Assembly: GCF_000517545.1 (NCBI RefSeq)
Contig: NZ_BAIV01000015.1
Span: 62,001-126,000, forward strand
Length of the DNA: 64,000 nt
Reading direction: 5' to 3'
Origin: Bacteroides reticulotermitis JCM 10512
Lineage (GTDB): Bacteria > Bacteroidota > Bacteroidia > Bacteroidales > Bacteroidaceae
A program made the position numbers and the translations under genes. Below, piece by piece: positions 50,301 to 60,179 of this stretch (position 1 is the stretch's first letter; each line of letters opens with the position of its first letter). The notes under the pieces are model-generated. The model saw only the letters and a list, made by a program, of their open reading frames with translations, was not told where the DNA came from and made no database searches.

Positions 50301-51940
50301 ATTTCTATGGGAAATTTAAAGGCTTAAACCTTGATGGCGCTGTTATGACAGATGCTTCTATGCACTTTGATATTCTCAACACACGGTTTGCTGTTAATGA
50401 CACCATACATCTTTCGCCAAATGGATTAGACTTTAAGAAAATACGTATCGCTGACATGGAAGGGCATACAGGTACACTGGATGGCTACTTGCGTTATGAG
50501 CATTTTAAGAATATGAACTATCGATTTGAAGTGCAAGCTAATAATATGTTGGTGATGAATACGAAAGAAATCACATCTGTGCCTTTCTATGGGACCGTAT
50601 ATGGTACCGGAAATGCCATGTTGACCGGAAATGCAGTTCAGGGTTTGGATGTAAACGTCGCTATGACTACAAATCGTAATACGACTTTCACTTATATCAA
50701 TGGTAGTGTCGCATCGGCTGCGAGCAATCAGTTTATCAAATTTGTGGATAAGACTCCCCGACGTATGCTGCATGATTCAATTCAATTTGTGTCCTACTAC
50801 GAAGAAATGCAGCAAAAGAAGCAAGTTGTGGAGGAAGAGCATCAAACTGATATTCGGTTAAACATTCTGGTAGATGCTACTCCCGACGCAACTATGCGCA
50901 TTATTATGGACCCCATTGCCGGAGATTATATTAGTGGCAAAGGATCGGGCAATATCCGCACGGAATTTTATAACAAAGGGGATGTGAAGATGTTCGGTAA
51001 TTATCGGATTAGCCAGGGAGTGTATAAGTTTAGCTTGCAAGAAGTCATTCGTAAGGACTTTGTAATCAAAGACGGTAGTAACATCACATTCAACGGTGCT
51101 CCCTTGGATGCTAACTTGGATATTCAGGCTTCTTATACGGTTAACTCTGCGTCTTTGAACGACTTGATTCCTGACGCCATGACAATTGTGCAGCAGCCTA
51201 ATGTGCGTGTAAATTGTATGATGAATCTAAGTGGAATTCTGCTTCGGCCTACCATCAAGTTGGGAATAGAACTACCCAACGAGCGGGATGAGATTCAGTC
51301 ATTGGTGCGAAACTATATTAGCACGGATGAGCAAATGAATATGCAAATACTTTATTTGTTGGGAATTGGTAAGTTCTATACCGAGGACCGGAATAATAAT
51401 CAAAACTCCAATGTTATGTCTTCGGTTCTGTCTTCTACCCTATCTGGACAGCTGAATAATGCTCTGTCACAGGTGTTCGACAATAATAACTGGAATATAG
51501 GCACTAATTTAAGCACAGGTGACAAGGGGTGGACTGACGTGGAAGTGGAAGGGATCTTGTCCGGGCAGCTGCTAAATAACCGATTGCTTATTAATGGCAA
51601 CTTTGGCTATCGGGATAATCCGATGGCAAACACAAACTTTGTAGGCGACTTTGAAGCGGAGTGGCTTATCACTCGTACCGGAGATATTCGCTTGAAGGCG
51701 TATAACGAGACTAACGACCGCTATTATACGAAGACCAACTTAACGACTCAGGGTATAGGGATTATGTATAAGAAAGACTTCGATAAATGGAATGAGCTCT
51801 TATTCTGGAATAACTGGAAGATGCGTAATAAGCGAAAACTCGAAAAGACAGCAACCGAAAAAGAGCCGCAAGATACTATTTCCACTGTAAAAGAAGTAAA
51901 TTCGGAGGAAGCGCAATCTAAAATAAAAAGAGAACGATAG
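47373..51940 (+). pseudogene. tamB: TamB-like translocation/assembly module protein (AsmA superfamily), frameshifted
   Basis: About 1,522 residues when joined. N-terminal signal anchor (WIVGIILGVYIGAIILLNI), a very long periplasmic beta-rich region, and the C-terminal DUF490/TamB domain (GKGSGNIRTEFYNKGDVKMF, GVYKFSLQEVIRKDFVIKDG, TLSGQLNNALSQVF). TamB proteins bridge the envelope and move lipids or assemble outer-membrane proteins. The frame breaks at 48773; restoring one G (CTA-AAG-GGA-TTA-ATC) joins VELK to GLIASLEYSK. The start is a TTG at 47373 just after a -7 box; no ATG lies in frame nearby. Confidence 0.85.
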
Positions 51941-51979
51941 GTACTTCTCAGCCTCCCTCTCTTTATGCCGTATAAATTA

Positions 51980-52026
51980 GAAAAGCTTCAGAAGTCAGGT
52001 TTTATACTTGAATTCTGAAGCTTTTC
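51980..52026 (+). terminator. Intrinsic terminator after tamB
   Basis: A perfect 14-bp stem (GAAAAGCTTCAGAA / TTCTGAAGCTTTTC) with a 19-nt loop, 40 bp after the stop. A short A/T-rich tail follows. Confidence 0.6.
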
Positions 52027-52177
52027 AATTATTGTCTGAGAGACTGATACGAAACAGTATCTAACTCTACACGGGTTGATACTGTTTAGAATGTGACTGG
52101 GCAGAACCCTTTTTCCGAGTCGATGAGTGACTATCTCGATCGATCAGGCAAAAAGGGAAAAGCGTGTGCTATGCCGA

Positions 52178-52615
52178 TTAATGGTCGATGTGAATTAAGT
52201 TAAATTTGGAGTCAAACTTTAATTCGAGACGATTTGAGAGTTTTACTTCGTACTCTTTCTTATCACGTTCCAGCTTCAGGATTTTCACATCCGGATAATG
52301 TGTAGTCACATACTTTTGAATGTTTTCGGGAATTGCAGCTGTGGGAACGACCCCATGTTTGCAATCAATCTCTGTCCAATTTCCCTTTTTGTCAAACTCC
52401 ACCTTATTGCCATCCGTAAAAATCACTTCATAGCTTTTATTAAAGAAATCATTTTCCATCTTGGCTAGGGCGACTTTATTATTGGCAAAGTGCTTTTTGA
52501 TGAAAATCTGAGCTTGTTGTGGCATCTGGCCTACTTGAATTGGTTTATCATTATCAGCCATTGCTACTGTCTGCAGGGTAAATAGGGATACCAATACTAA
52601 CATCAACTTTTTCAT
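52178..52615 (-). CDS. PepSY-like periplasmic protein
   Basis: 145 residues: signal peptide MKKLMLVLVSLFTLQTVAMA and two PepSY-like (PF11396) repeats, seen as MPQQAQIFIKKHFANNKVAL with YEVIFTDGNKVEFDKKGNW, then IPENIQKYVTTHYPDVKILK with YEVKLSNRLELKFDSKFNL. The family is periplasmic and often next to two-component systems, where it may tune sensor activity. A kinase/regulator pair lies 1.3 kb away on the same strand, separated by a repeat-rich spacer. Confidence 0.85.
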   Translation of the reverse strand: MKKLMLVLVSLFTLQTVAMADNDKPIQVGQMPQQAQIFIKKHFANNKVALAKMENDFFNKSYEVIFTDGNKVEFDKKGNWTEIDCKHGVVPTAAIPENIQKYVTTHYPDVKILKLERDKKEYEVKLSNRLELKFDSKFNLIHIDH

Positions 52616-52740
52616 AATCGTTATTTTTTAAAATTCAGTTTATACTATTATTTATTTCATACAGCAAAGATGGAGGATGAATCTGAAAAGATTTGGGAAT
52701 CCGATTCTATTTTTAGAAAAAAAAGACTGAGATTTTAGGG

Positions 52741-53309
52741 ATCTCTTGTAAAGGTGTGGAGCCGATGTATCCTCATTCTTTCTGAGTACTACTCAAATTT
52801 CGACTCTTTTTGCAATCCGTACAATACTCGTATAGCTATTCTGTGTCTATATTTTCATTTTCAGGGCTTGATAGAAGTACTGTGCACAATGTTACAACAC
52901 TCTTATGACTAAATCACTTTTTCGTGTATCATTCAGTATATCAATTAATTGCAATGCGCCTTCTTTTTCTGGATCATTTTATTCTGATGAGCGATAGCTA
53001 TTGCTTACTTCCTCCAAAAACAGAGTTGTCAATTCACCAAACAAGTCTTTTCCTAAGCCGTATTGTGCGCAACTATTCGTAAATATAAGCAGTCTTTCTC
53101 TATGTTTATGCCCTTTTATTTCCTGTTGCACATATTGTGCGACGCCTGTTCCACATAATGTGGGACACGTGCTTCACAATATGTGAGTCAGCTGTTCCAC
53201 AACTGTGGAACAGGAAATGTAATGGGCAAAAATGTCTTTAACTAGTTGTTTACTACTATCTGCCAAGGGAATTTAGCCAAGTACACAGCCTTTGGAAATC
53301 GGTATTATG
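52741..53309. repeat. Dispersed intergenic repeat, copy B (fullest)
   Basis: The part 52891-53309 matches copy A (14351-14769). The part 52741-52990 matches copy C (61606-61834) in the opposite orientation, including blocks such as AGTAGTACTCAG and GCAAAAAGAGTCG (written in the copy C orientation). It therefore holds the longest version in this window. On the minus strand 52979-53173 is an open frame of 64 codons without ATG, ending LEEVSNSYRSSE, possibly the tail of a lost gene. Confidence 0.7.
53122..53214. repeat. Tandem array of four dyad-symmetric units in copy B
   Basis: Same design as in copy A: four ~22-23-bp units around GTTCCACA and TGTGGAAC, the last being a perfect 9-2-9 palindrome at 53193-53212. 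Confidence 0.65.
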
Positions 53310-53675
53310 TATTGAGTAGATCAGTATGAGAAAAGTAGACGCAATATATCAAATTATCAATCAGTAGTTTACGATAAAAAGTGACTATGATAACATGTGT
53401 TGTTACATTCTGACTCTCTATGTTTTATGCTAATTTCCGCTAAGGGAAGTAATGAACCTCCTCTTATTCTTAGATAGATCGACGAAGATTTATGTATAGT
53501 GCCCATACTTTTGCCTGTGATCTGATTTTAGGCTGTACCAAGTGGGATGCACTGCTGCCTAAAGCAAGCATTCTTCTACTTTAGTTGGTGTGTTTCCGTG
53601 TTTCACGTACTTCTTCAGCGCGTTAGTTGAACAGTAAATTGAAAAGGCGCCAGGAGTTTCAAGGTGAAACACCCC
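53310..53675. other. Spacer between repeat B and the 22-bp array
   Basis: No gene seen. Around 53500-53520 the word CATACTTTTGC followed by GTGATC resembles the end of copy C, suggesting another repeat fragment. GTTTCA-AGG-TGAAAC (53656-53670) is a small perfect palindrome. Confidence 0.4.
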
Positions 53676-53800
53676 ATTGTTACAACTGTTCTAAGCTGTT
53701 ATCACAATAGTGTCATACCGCTGTCACGACTGTGCCACCATGATGTCACGCTAGTGCCAACGGCATGGCACAACTGTGACAACGCGATGGCATAGCCAGA
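53676..53800. repeat. 22-bp-period tandem array of dyad units
   Basis: Consecutive 22-bp units start at 53697, 53719, 53741 and 53763, with partial units on both sides. Each has the plan TGTCAC-n4-GTGCCA or close variants, e.g. TGTCACGACTGTGCCA. The sequence differs from the arrays in copies A and B but the size and symmetry are the same. Units are not identical and there are no spacers, so this is not CRISPR. Confidence 0.65.
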
Positions 53801-53895
53801 CACATTACTTGTTTTCAAGAAAAGATAACTGTGTAAAGTTCAAAAGGTATTATCTAAATCGTATTTTCAACCTAACTAGATGAATACTTAACTAC

Positions 53896-55176
53896 TTATT
53901 TCGGAGTAAAACACAATTCGAAACAGTGTTCTCCTTGCTCGAAATAATATTGTAGGCTGAAATGTTGTAGCTGGCAGATGGAATATGCGATAGCCAGACC
54001 AAGGCCGGTAGAACCTTCTCTCCTATTTGCCTGATAAAAACGCTCGAAGATTCGTGCTGAATCCAAAGGCTGTTGATTGCCTGTATTGCGGAAAATGATG
54101 CTTTGCCTGGCAAATATGATTTGGATGCGTCCGCCGTCTATGTTGTGTACAAATGCGTTCTTTACTAGGTTAGTTAATAGTGCGATTGCTAAAGATTCAT
54201 TCATTACAACCCGGCATTCGCTCCTCTCTTCAATCTCTGTCGTTATCTTCCGATAGCTGTAGACTTCTTTATAATCTTCCAAATATTGTTTCAAGAGCTG
54301 ATTCAGGCTCAGGGCTTTTGTCTCAGTAAACTGTCCGTTGTCTATCTTAGACAAAAGAAGTAGCGATTTATTGAGTTTCGTAATGTATTCGAGTGTTTGA
54401 TGCGTTTTTAAGAGTTCTTCTAACTGTTTCTCTGACAGTGAGTCATCATCCATCAACATTTCCAAGCGGTTCCGACAGATAGCGAGTGGGGTCTGCATCT
54501 CATGAGAGGCATTTCCTATAAATTGTTTTTGTTGCTCGAACATTTGCTCGTTACGTTCGGTATAGCGTATAGCCGCCTCATTTAACTTGCGAAACTCTGT
54601 TATCTGAGTTTCATTCTTCAACTCCTCGTTATTCCCGCCTGTCTGGTATTTGTCCAACCAGTGAAGTAGCGTGTAAAGTGGGCGCATATTGCGATAGAAT
54701 ACCCATACTGAAATGATAATGATGCAAAACAATAAGATGATATATAACCATATGATCCAAGTCAGGATGGCTTCCTTCAAGTCTTTCTTTTCGATGCTGG
54801 GAGTCGAAACGGTTAATTCATGAAAACGGCCGTCGTTGTCTTGAAAGATAGTAGTCAGCATACGTGCAGGCTCGGTTTCTTTCTTTTCTACAATATAGAC
54901 CATGGAGTCTTTGTATTGAATCTCGTTACGAGTCTTAGCATATTCCTGACTTACCTCAGTCAGGTAGTATTGGTTGTTGGAGCCGTTATTCTGCGAAGGT
55001 AGCTCCTCGCCCGCCAATGCCCGAATAATGATTGTTTCCGAATAATCTTCCAACGAATCGTCTACCTCATCATTGATCTCATCTATTAGGGTTACATAGA
55101 AAAAGACCGCCCATCCTGTAAGTATGAGTGTCAGCGCTAATGAGATGCGAAAAATGATGTGGTATATTAGTTTCAT
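53896..55176 (-). CDS. Sensor histidine kinase
   Basis: 426 residues. Two membrane helices (about 7-30 and 136-160) enclose a ~105-residue periplasmic sensor domain. The HisKA domain has the phospho-acceptor His225 in NASHEMQTPL, and the HATPase_c domain has the N box (LLTNLVKNAFVHN) and G box (STGLGLAIAYSI). It pairs with the OmpR-type regulator whose stop lies 11 bp upstream. The ligand is unknown. Confidence 0.92.
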   Translation of the reverse strand: MKLIYHIIFRISLALTLILTGWAVFFYVTLIDEINDEVDDSLEDYSETIIIRALAGEELPSQNNGSNNQYYLTEVSQEYAKTRNEIQYKDSMVYIVEKKETEPARMLTTIFQDNDGRFHELTVSTPSIEKKDLKEAILTWIIWLYIILLFCIIIISVWVFYRNMRPLYTLLHWLDKYQTGGNNEELKNETQITEFRKLNEAAIRYTERNEQMFEQQKQFIGNASHEMQTPLAICRNRLEMLMDDDSLSEKQLEELLKTHQTLEYITKLNKSLLLLSKIDNGQFTETKALSLNQLLKQYLEDYKEVYSYRKITTEIEERSECRVVMNESLAIALLTNLVKNAFVHNIDGGRIQIIFARQSIIFRNTGNQQPLDSARIFERFYQANRREGSTGLGLAIAYSICQLQHFSLQYYFEQGEHCFELCFTPK

Positions 55177-55187
55177 GAGATCAGTTT

Positions 55188-55865
55188 CTATTCTACAATC
55201 ATTTTATAGCCGAATCCATAAACTGCTTTTAATTCGATTGTTGCACCGGCATCTTTGAGTTTCTTGCGTAAATTCTTGATCTGAGCGTAGATAAAATCGA
55301 AGTTATCTACTTGGTCGATGTGATCGCCCCAGACCGATTCGGCTAATGTGTTTTTATTAATAAGCCTTCCGGGCCGGTTGATGAAGTACAAAAGGATATC
55401 GTATTCTTTCCGATTTAGCTTGAGTTCCTGATCGGCAACCATAACCTGAAACTTATCCGGTTCAATTCGCACGTTACCTAGCCGGATATCCTTTTCTCCA
55501 TCCTGTTGATGACGACGGATGACGCTTTTGATACGTGCATTCAGTTCGACAAGGTGGAAAGGCTTGGGAAGATAATCATCAGCTCCCAGTTCGAGCCCCA
55601 ACACTTTATCTTCGAGAGAATCTTTAGCGGAAATGATGATTACATTTTCGCGCTTGTGCATCGTCTTTAGCTGTTGTAACAGGTCAAGTCCACTACCATC
55701 CGGAAGCATTATGTCGAGCAGAATGCAGTCGTAGTCGTAGTCTTCAATCTTTCGCAACGCAGTATTGAAGTCGTTGGCTGTCTCCACCACATATCGTTCT
55801 TTCTCAAGCGAACGTTGAATGACTTCTCTTAATGAAGGTTCATCTTCTACAATTAATATCTTCAT
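55188..55865 (-). CDS. OmpR-family response regulator
   Basis: 225 residues from MKILIVEDEPSLREVI: a receiver domain with phospho-acceptor Asp51 (CILLDIMLPDGSG), the Lys of IISAKDS, and a C-terminal winged helix (LKLNRKEYDILLYFINRPGR, YGFGYKMIVE). It is transcribed with the downstream histidine kinase gene. The frame extends 34 codons upstream, but only the ATG at 55865 gives the standard receiver start. Confidence 0.93.
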   Translation of the reverse strand: MKILIVEDEPSLREVIQRSLEKERYVVETANDFNTALRKIEDYDYDCILLDIMLPDGSGLDLLQQLKTMHKRENVIIISAKDSLEDKVLGLELGADDYLPKPFHLVELNARIKSVIRRHQQDGEKDIRLGNVRIEPDKFQVMVADQELKLNRKEYDILLYFINRPGRLINKNTLAESVWGDHIDQVDNFDFIYAQIKNLRKKLKDAGATIELKAVYGFGYKMIVE

Positions 55866-55938
55866 AAAGTTTTCTCCTTTTGTATATATCACAAAGAAAG
55901 GGGATATTTCTGAAATAATACTGAAATCTAAAAAAAAA

Positions 55939-55972
55939 AGAGCTTGAAGTTTAGATTCAAACTTCAAGCTCT
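55939..55972 (-). terminator. Intrinsic terminator after proS
   Basis: A perfect 14-bp stem (AGAGCTTGAAGTTT / AAACTTCAAGCTCT), 6-nt loop and about ten T on the minus strand, 23 bp after the proS stop. It separates proS from the two-component genes. Confidence 0.9.
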
Positions 55973-55995
55973 ACTATAATCTTGTATTTATATTC

Positions 55996-57489
55996 TTAAT
56001 AAGATCTTGCGAAGATCACGCGGCACGCAGAAGGTTTACCGGTTAGAATGCATTGGCCGGGAGTCTTATCATCGTCGGCGAATGTTTCGAATGGTATACA
56101 GCGAATAGTCGCTTTAGTATCTTCCTTGATCTTTTCTTCGGTCTCAGTTGTGCCATCCCAATGAGCCAGAACAAAACCACCAGCTTCTATCTTCTCTTTG
56201 AATTCTTCATAAGTATCGGCTGTTGTGGTACGTGAAGTGCGGAAATCAAGCGCTTTCTTGTAAATATTGGCTTGAATCTCTTCGAGTAGCTTTTGAACAT
56301 ACTCCTCAATACCCTCGCAAGTAATTGTTTCTTTCTCGAGTGTATCGCGACGCATAACTTCCATCGTATTGTTTTCCAGATCTCTACCTCCCATTACCAA
56401 CCGAACAGGCACACCTTTAAGCTCATAGTCAGCAAACTTGAATCCGGGGCGTTTGTTATCTGCATTATCATATTTAACAGAAATACCCATTGATTTCAGT
56501 TTGGCTACTATGCCTGCTACCTTAGAATCAATCAGGTTCAATTGTTCGTCGTTCTTATAAATAGGAACGATTACAACTTGAATTGGAGCTAAGTGCGGAG
56601 GTAATACCAAACCGTTATCATCGGAGTGAGTCATGATTAACGCACCCATCAGTCGGGTAGATACTCCCCATGAAGTAGCCCATACGTATTCCATCTTGTT
56701 TTCCTTATTTACAAACTGAACATCAAACGCTTTAGCGAAATTCTGTCCGAGGAAATGCGATGTACCACTCTGCAATGCTTTTCCATCCTGCATCATTGCC
56801 TCAATTGTATAGGTATCAAGTGCACCGGCAAAACGTTCGTTAGCCGACTTTGTACCTTTTACAACGGGGACTGCCATGTATTTCTCTGCGAATTCAGCAT
56901 ACACATTCAACATTCTGATTGCTTCTTCTTCTGCTTCTTCACGAGTGGCGTGTGCTGTGTGACCTTCTTGCCACAAGAATTCTGCCGTACGAAGAAATAA
57001 ACGGGTACGCATCTCCCAACGAAAAACGTTAGCCCATTGATTGCACAGAATAGGCAAATCGCGGTAAGACTGAATCCAGTTTCTATATGTGTTCCAAATG
57101 ATTGTTTCAGATGTCGGACGGATAATCAATTCTTCTTCCAGTTTAGCAGCAGGGTCGACAACTACTCCTGAACCATCTTCCGCATTCTTCAAACGGTAAT
57201 GTGTAACAACGGCACATTCCTTGGCAAAACCTTCTACGTGTTCAGCTTCTCTACTTAAGAATGATTTCGGAATTAACAGCGGGAAGTAAGCGTTCACATG
57301 TCCCGTTTCTTTGAACATATCGTCTAATTGACGTTGTATCTTCTCCCAAATAGCGTATCCGTAAGGCTTGATCACCATACATCCGCGCACAGCAGACTGT
57401 TCTGCCAAATCAGCTTTCACCACCAACTCGTTATACCATTGCGAATAATTTTCACCACGCTTGGTCAGGTCTTTCAGTTCTTTTGCCAT
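55996..57489 (-). CDS. proS: Proline--tRNA ligase
   Basis: 497 residues of the archaeal/eukaryote-like ProRS class (type 3): class II motif 2 in [43 protein letters not shown], then the anticodon-binding domain ([10 protein letters not shown]) and a C-terminal domain ending RVIFARSY. It lacks the editing insertion of bacterial-type enzymes, as usual for this class. Terminator directly downstream, promoter box at 57535-57542. Confidence 0.95.
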   Translation of the reverse strand: MAKELKDLTKRGENYSQWYNELVVKADLAEQSAVRGCMVIKPYGYAIWEKIQRQLDDMFKETGHVNAYFPLLIPKSFLSREAEHVEGFAKECAVVTHYRLKNAEDGSGVVVDPAAKLEEELIIRPTSETIIWNTYRNWIQSYRDLPILCNQWANVFRWEMRTRLFLRTAEFLWQEGHTAHATREEAEEEAIRMLNVYAEFAEKYMAVPVVKGTKSANERFAGALDTYTIEAMMQDGKALQSGTSHFLGQNFAKAFDVQFVNKENKMEYVWATSWGVSTRLMGALIMTHSDDNGLVLPPHLAPIQVVIVPIYKNDEQLNLIDSKVAGIVAKLKSMGISVKYDNADNKRPGFKFADYELKGVPVRLVMGGRDLENNTMEVMRRDTLEKETITCEGIEEYVQKLLEEIQANIYKKALDFRTSRTTTADTYEEFKEKIEAGGFVLAHWDGTTETEEKIKEDTKATIRCIPFETFADDDKTPGQCILTGKPSACRVIFARSY

Positions 57490-57534
57490 TATATCTTTTT
57501 ATTTAAAATTTCCTCAAGTATTAAAAGTAAGATG

Positions 57535-57542
57535 CAAAAGTA
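57535..57542 (-). promoter_or_regulatory. Promoter -7 element of proS
   Basis: TACTTTTG on the minus strand, 46-53 bp before the proS ATG. Confidence 0.45.
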
Positions 57543-57778
57543 CGAAAAAGGAACGAATTGCCTCTACTCCTATTGGAATATTTCATTCAAATGAGAAAAG
57601 CTTCTCTAAAATATGGGTAAAACCGTTGCTAATTTTAAATATCATAAAACCATTTCAAAATATTAATTGTTATTTTTTTAGAGGAAAGACTCTTTGGCTG
57701 TATGGCAAAGTTCAATCAATTCCTATATTCCCAGGTAGAAATTACAGAGTTACATTTAATATTAAAAAGGTCTTGCGC

Positions 57779-58914
57779 ATGAAAATACACGAATACCAAG
57801 CAAAAGAGCTGCTATCCCGCTATGGGATACCGGTAGATAAAGGCTTCTTATGTACTAACATGGATGAAGCTTTGAAAGTATACAGCCAATTGCCGACGAA
57901 GAGTGCCATCATAAAAGCACAAGTATTGATAGGAGGAAGAGGAAAGGCAGGCGGTGTTAAGATCGTACATTCTGAAGAAGCGTATAAACAACGGGTGAAT
58001 GACATCCTGAATATGGATATTAAGGGGCTCCCTGTCAAAAAAATACTTGTGGGAGAAGTGGTCAACATTGCTTCCGAATACTATTTGAGTCTGGTTATCG
58101 ACCGGGAAACAAAGTCTGTATTGTTAATGTTGAGTTCCGAAGGTGGAATGGATATCGAAGACGTTTCGCGAACAAAGTCGGAAAAGATTCATCGTTTTTT
58201 AATAGATAGCCCCTGGGGAGTTACTGACTTCTTAGCCCGCCGGGCTGCTTTCAAATTATTCGATAACCTGGCATTGGTCCAGCAGGCTGCTGATATTATC
58301 AAACAATTGTATCGACTATTGGTAGCGACTGATGCTTCTCTGATAGAAATTAACCCGTTGGTATTAACTGTCGAAGGTAAACTTGTGCTATTGATGCTAA
58401 AATCAACTTTGATAATAATGCGCTTTATCGACATCCCGATATTGCTCAGCTTGCCGAAACAAACGAAGAAGAGAAAAAAGAGCAAGAGGCTAAGGCTAAA
58501 GGATTCAGCTATGTGCATCTGACAGGAGATATTGGTTGCATGGTAAATGGTGCAGGATTGGCAATGGCTACCATGGACATGATTGAACTTTATGGAGGAA
58601 AACCGGCTAACTTCTTGGATATAGGTGGTAGCTCTAATTCTAATAAAATAGTCGAAGCAATGAAATTGCTGCTTGCTGACAAGCAGATCCAAGTGGTGCT
58701 GGTCAACATATTCGGTGGAATAACTCGTTGCGATGATGTGGCAAGAGGTCTTCTGGATGCTTTTAGTACGATTCGGACCGACGTGCCCGTTGTTGTTCGC
58801 TTGACCGGAACGAATGAACAGGAAGGTCGAAAGATTCTCGAAGGTGGTCCTTTTCATATTGCGGAGACAATGGAGCAAGCCACCCGTTTAGCGGTAGAAA
58901 AAGTAAATCATTAA
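57779..58914 (+). pseudogene. sucC: Succinate--CoA ligase subunit beta, frameshifted
   Basis: About 378 residues when joined. The ATP-grasp domain (MKIHEYQAKELLSRYGIPVD, KAQVLIGGRGKAGGVKI) ends at EINPLVLTVEGKLV; the second frame has the CoA-ligase domain (GDIGCMVNGAGLAMATMDMI, NIFGGITRCDDVA). One missing G at 58387 (GTG-GCT-ATT-GAT) restores VAIDAK. An upstream extension of the frame (to 57461) is non-homologous and crosses the proS promoter; the ATG at 57779 is right. It works with SucD to make ATP or GTP from succinyl-CoA, or the reverse in propionate metabolism. Confidence 0.9.
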
Positions 58915-58930
58915 AAAGAGGAATATACAA

Positions 58931-59799
58931 ATGAGTATACTGGTTAATCATAAAACCCGACTAGTTGTACAAGGTATAACCGGAAGAGACGGTGCTTTTC
59001 ATGCACAGAAGATGAAGGAATATGGTACTCAAGTAGTGGCAGGAACCTCTCCCGGCAAGGAGGTACTGTACAAAACGGCATACCTGTTTATAATACGGTG
59101 CATGAAGCTGTCAAAGAGCACGGAGCAAATACATCTATAATATTTGTTCCGGCCATGTTTGCTAAGGATGCCATTATGGAAGCGGCTGACGGTGGTATAA
59201 AAATGATTATTTGCATTACCGAAGGTATTCCTACGTTAGATGTTATCGCGGCTTATAGTTATGTACAACAAAAAAAAGCCATTTTACTTGGTCCAAACTG
59301 TCCCGGATTAATTTCACCGGAAGAGAGTTTGGTCGGTATTATGCCTGCACATATATTTTCTCCGGGCCATACTGGAGTGATAAGTCGCAGTGGTACGCTT
59401 ACGTATGAGGTTGTTCATCAGCTTACCCTGAATGGTATCGGACAATCTACTGCCATAGGGATTGGCGGCGATCCTGTGTCGGGCCTGTATTACCAGGAGT
59501 TACTTGCCATGTTTGAAAAAGATCCTAATACCTCCACCATTGTTTTAATCGGCGAAATTGGCGGAGATGCCGAAGAACGTGCTGCTGCTTACATTAAAGC
59601 GAATATTTCGAAGCCGGTAGTAGCCTTTATTGCCGGAAGGTCAGCTCCTCCGGGAAAACAGATGGGACATGCCGGAGCTATAATCTCGAAAAGTGCAGGT
59701 ACAGCAGAAGAAAAAATACGAGCTTTTGAAGAAGCGGGTATAACTGTAGCCAAAGAAACATCGGAAATACCTCAAATCATTGCTTCTATCGCGAAGTAA
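58931..59799 (+). pseudogene. sucD: Succinate--CoA ligase subunit alpha, frameshifted
   Basis: About 289 residues when joined. The N-terminal CoA-binding domain reads [20 protein letters not shown] then AGTSPGK; after the break at 59059 the frame continues [20 protein letters not shown]. The catalytic histidine region [18 protein letters not shown] and the [13 protein letters not shown] loop are intact. Restoring one G (AAG-GGA-GGT) repairs the frame. It starts 16 bp after sucC. Both subunits breaking by loss of one G each is suspicious; see findings. Confidence 0.9.
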
Positions 59800-60179
59800 T
59801 CTGATATAAAGTAGATTTCTTTAGATTGCTAATCGTTTGCATAGATGTAGCTAAAGTCTACTTCTGAGGTGTGAATTAACTGGTAGAAATGTGGAATAGC
59901 TGTCATGTTGACAAGCTCATATTGTTGAAGAGAACAAAGCTCTCGGAAAAAGTCTGAAAGTCTGTTTACTCTTCATGAAACTCTGATGAAAAAAAACGAA
60001 AAACAGGGTATTAGGAATAGTGTATAAGTTGAAAAATAATCGTAAACTTGCAAAAAAAGAGGAAATTCCTGTGAGCATTAAAACTGCGTGTTAAACATAC
60101 TTTCACGGCCAATGTATAAGAAAATGAGACATGATTCTTGAAAAAACGAAAACCTAATTTATAAATTAAGCTCAACATT
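59800..60179. other. Spacer between sucD and the antiporter gene
   Basis: About 380 bp with no coding frame. A box one mismatch from -7 consensus (TAAACTTG, near 60042) is the only promoter-like element. No terminator was recognised after sucD. Confidence 0.35.

Noticed and set aside
53676-53800. CRISPR-like array
   Set aside because: The 22-bp units follow each other directly with no unique spacers, are not identical, and no cas genes are present.
57461-57778. N-terminal extension of sucC
   Set aside because: It has no similarity to the family, runs over the proS start and promoter, and the standard MKIHEYQAKELL start lies at 57779.
57779-59799. True inactivation of succinyl-CoA synthetase
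   Set aside because: Both subunits are broken by loss of a single G with no other damage, which fits the general artefact pattern in this window better than selection against the enzyme.
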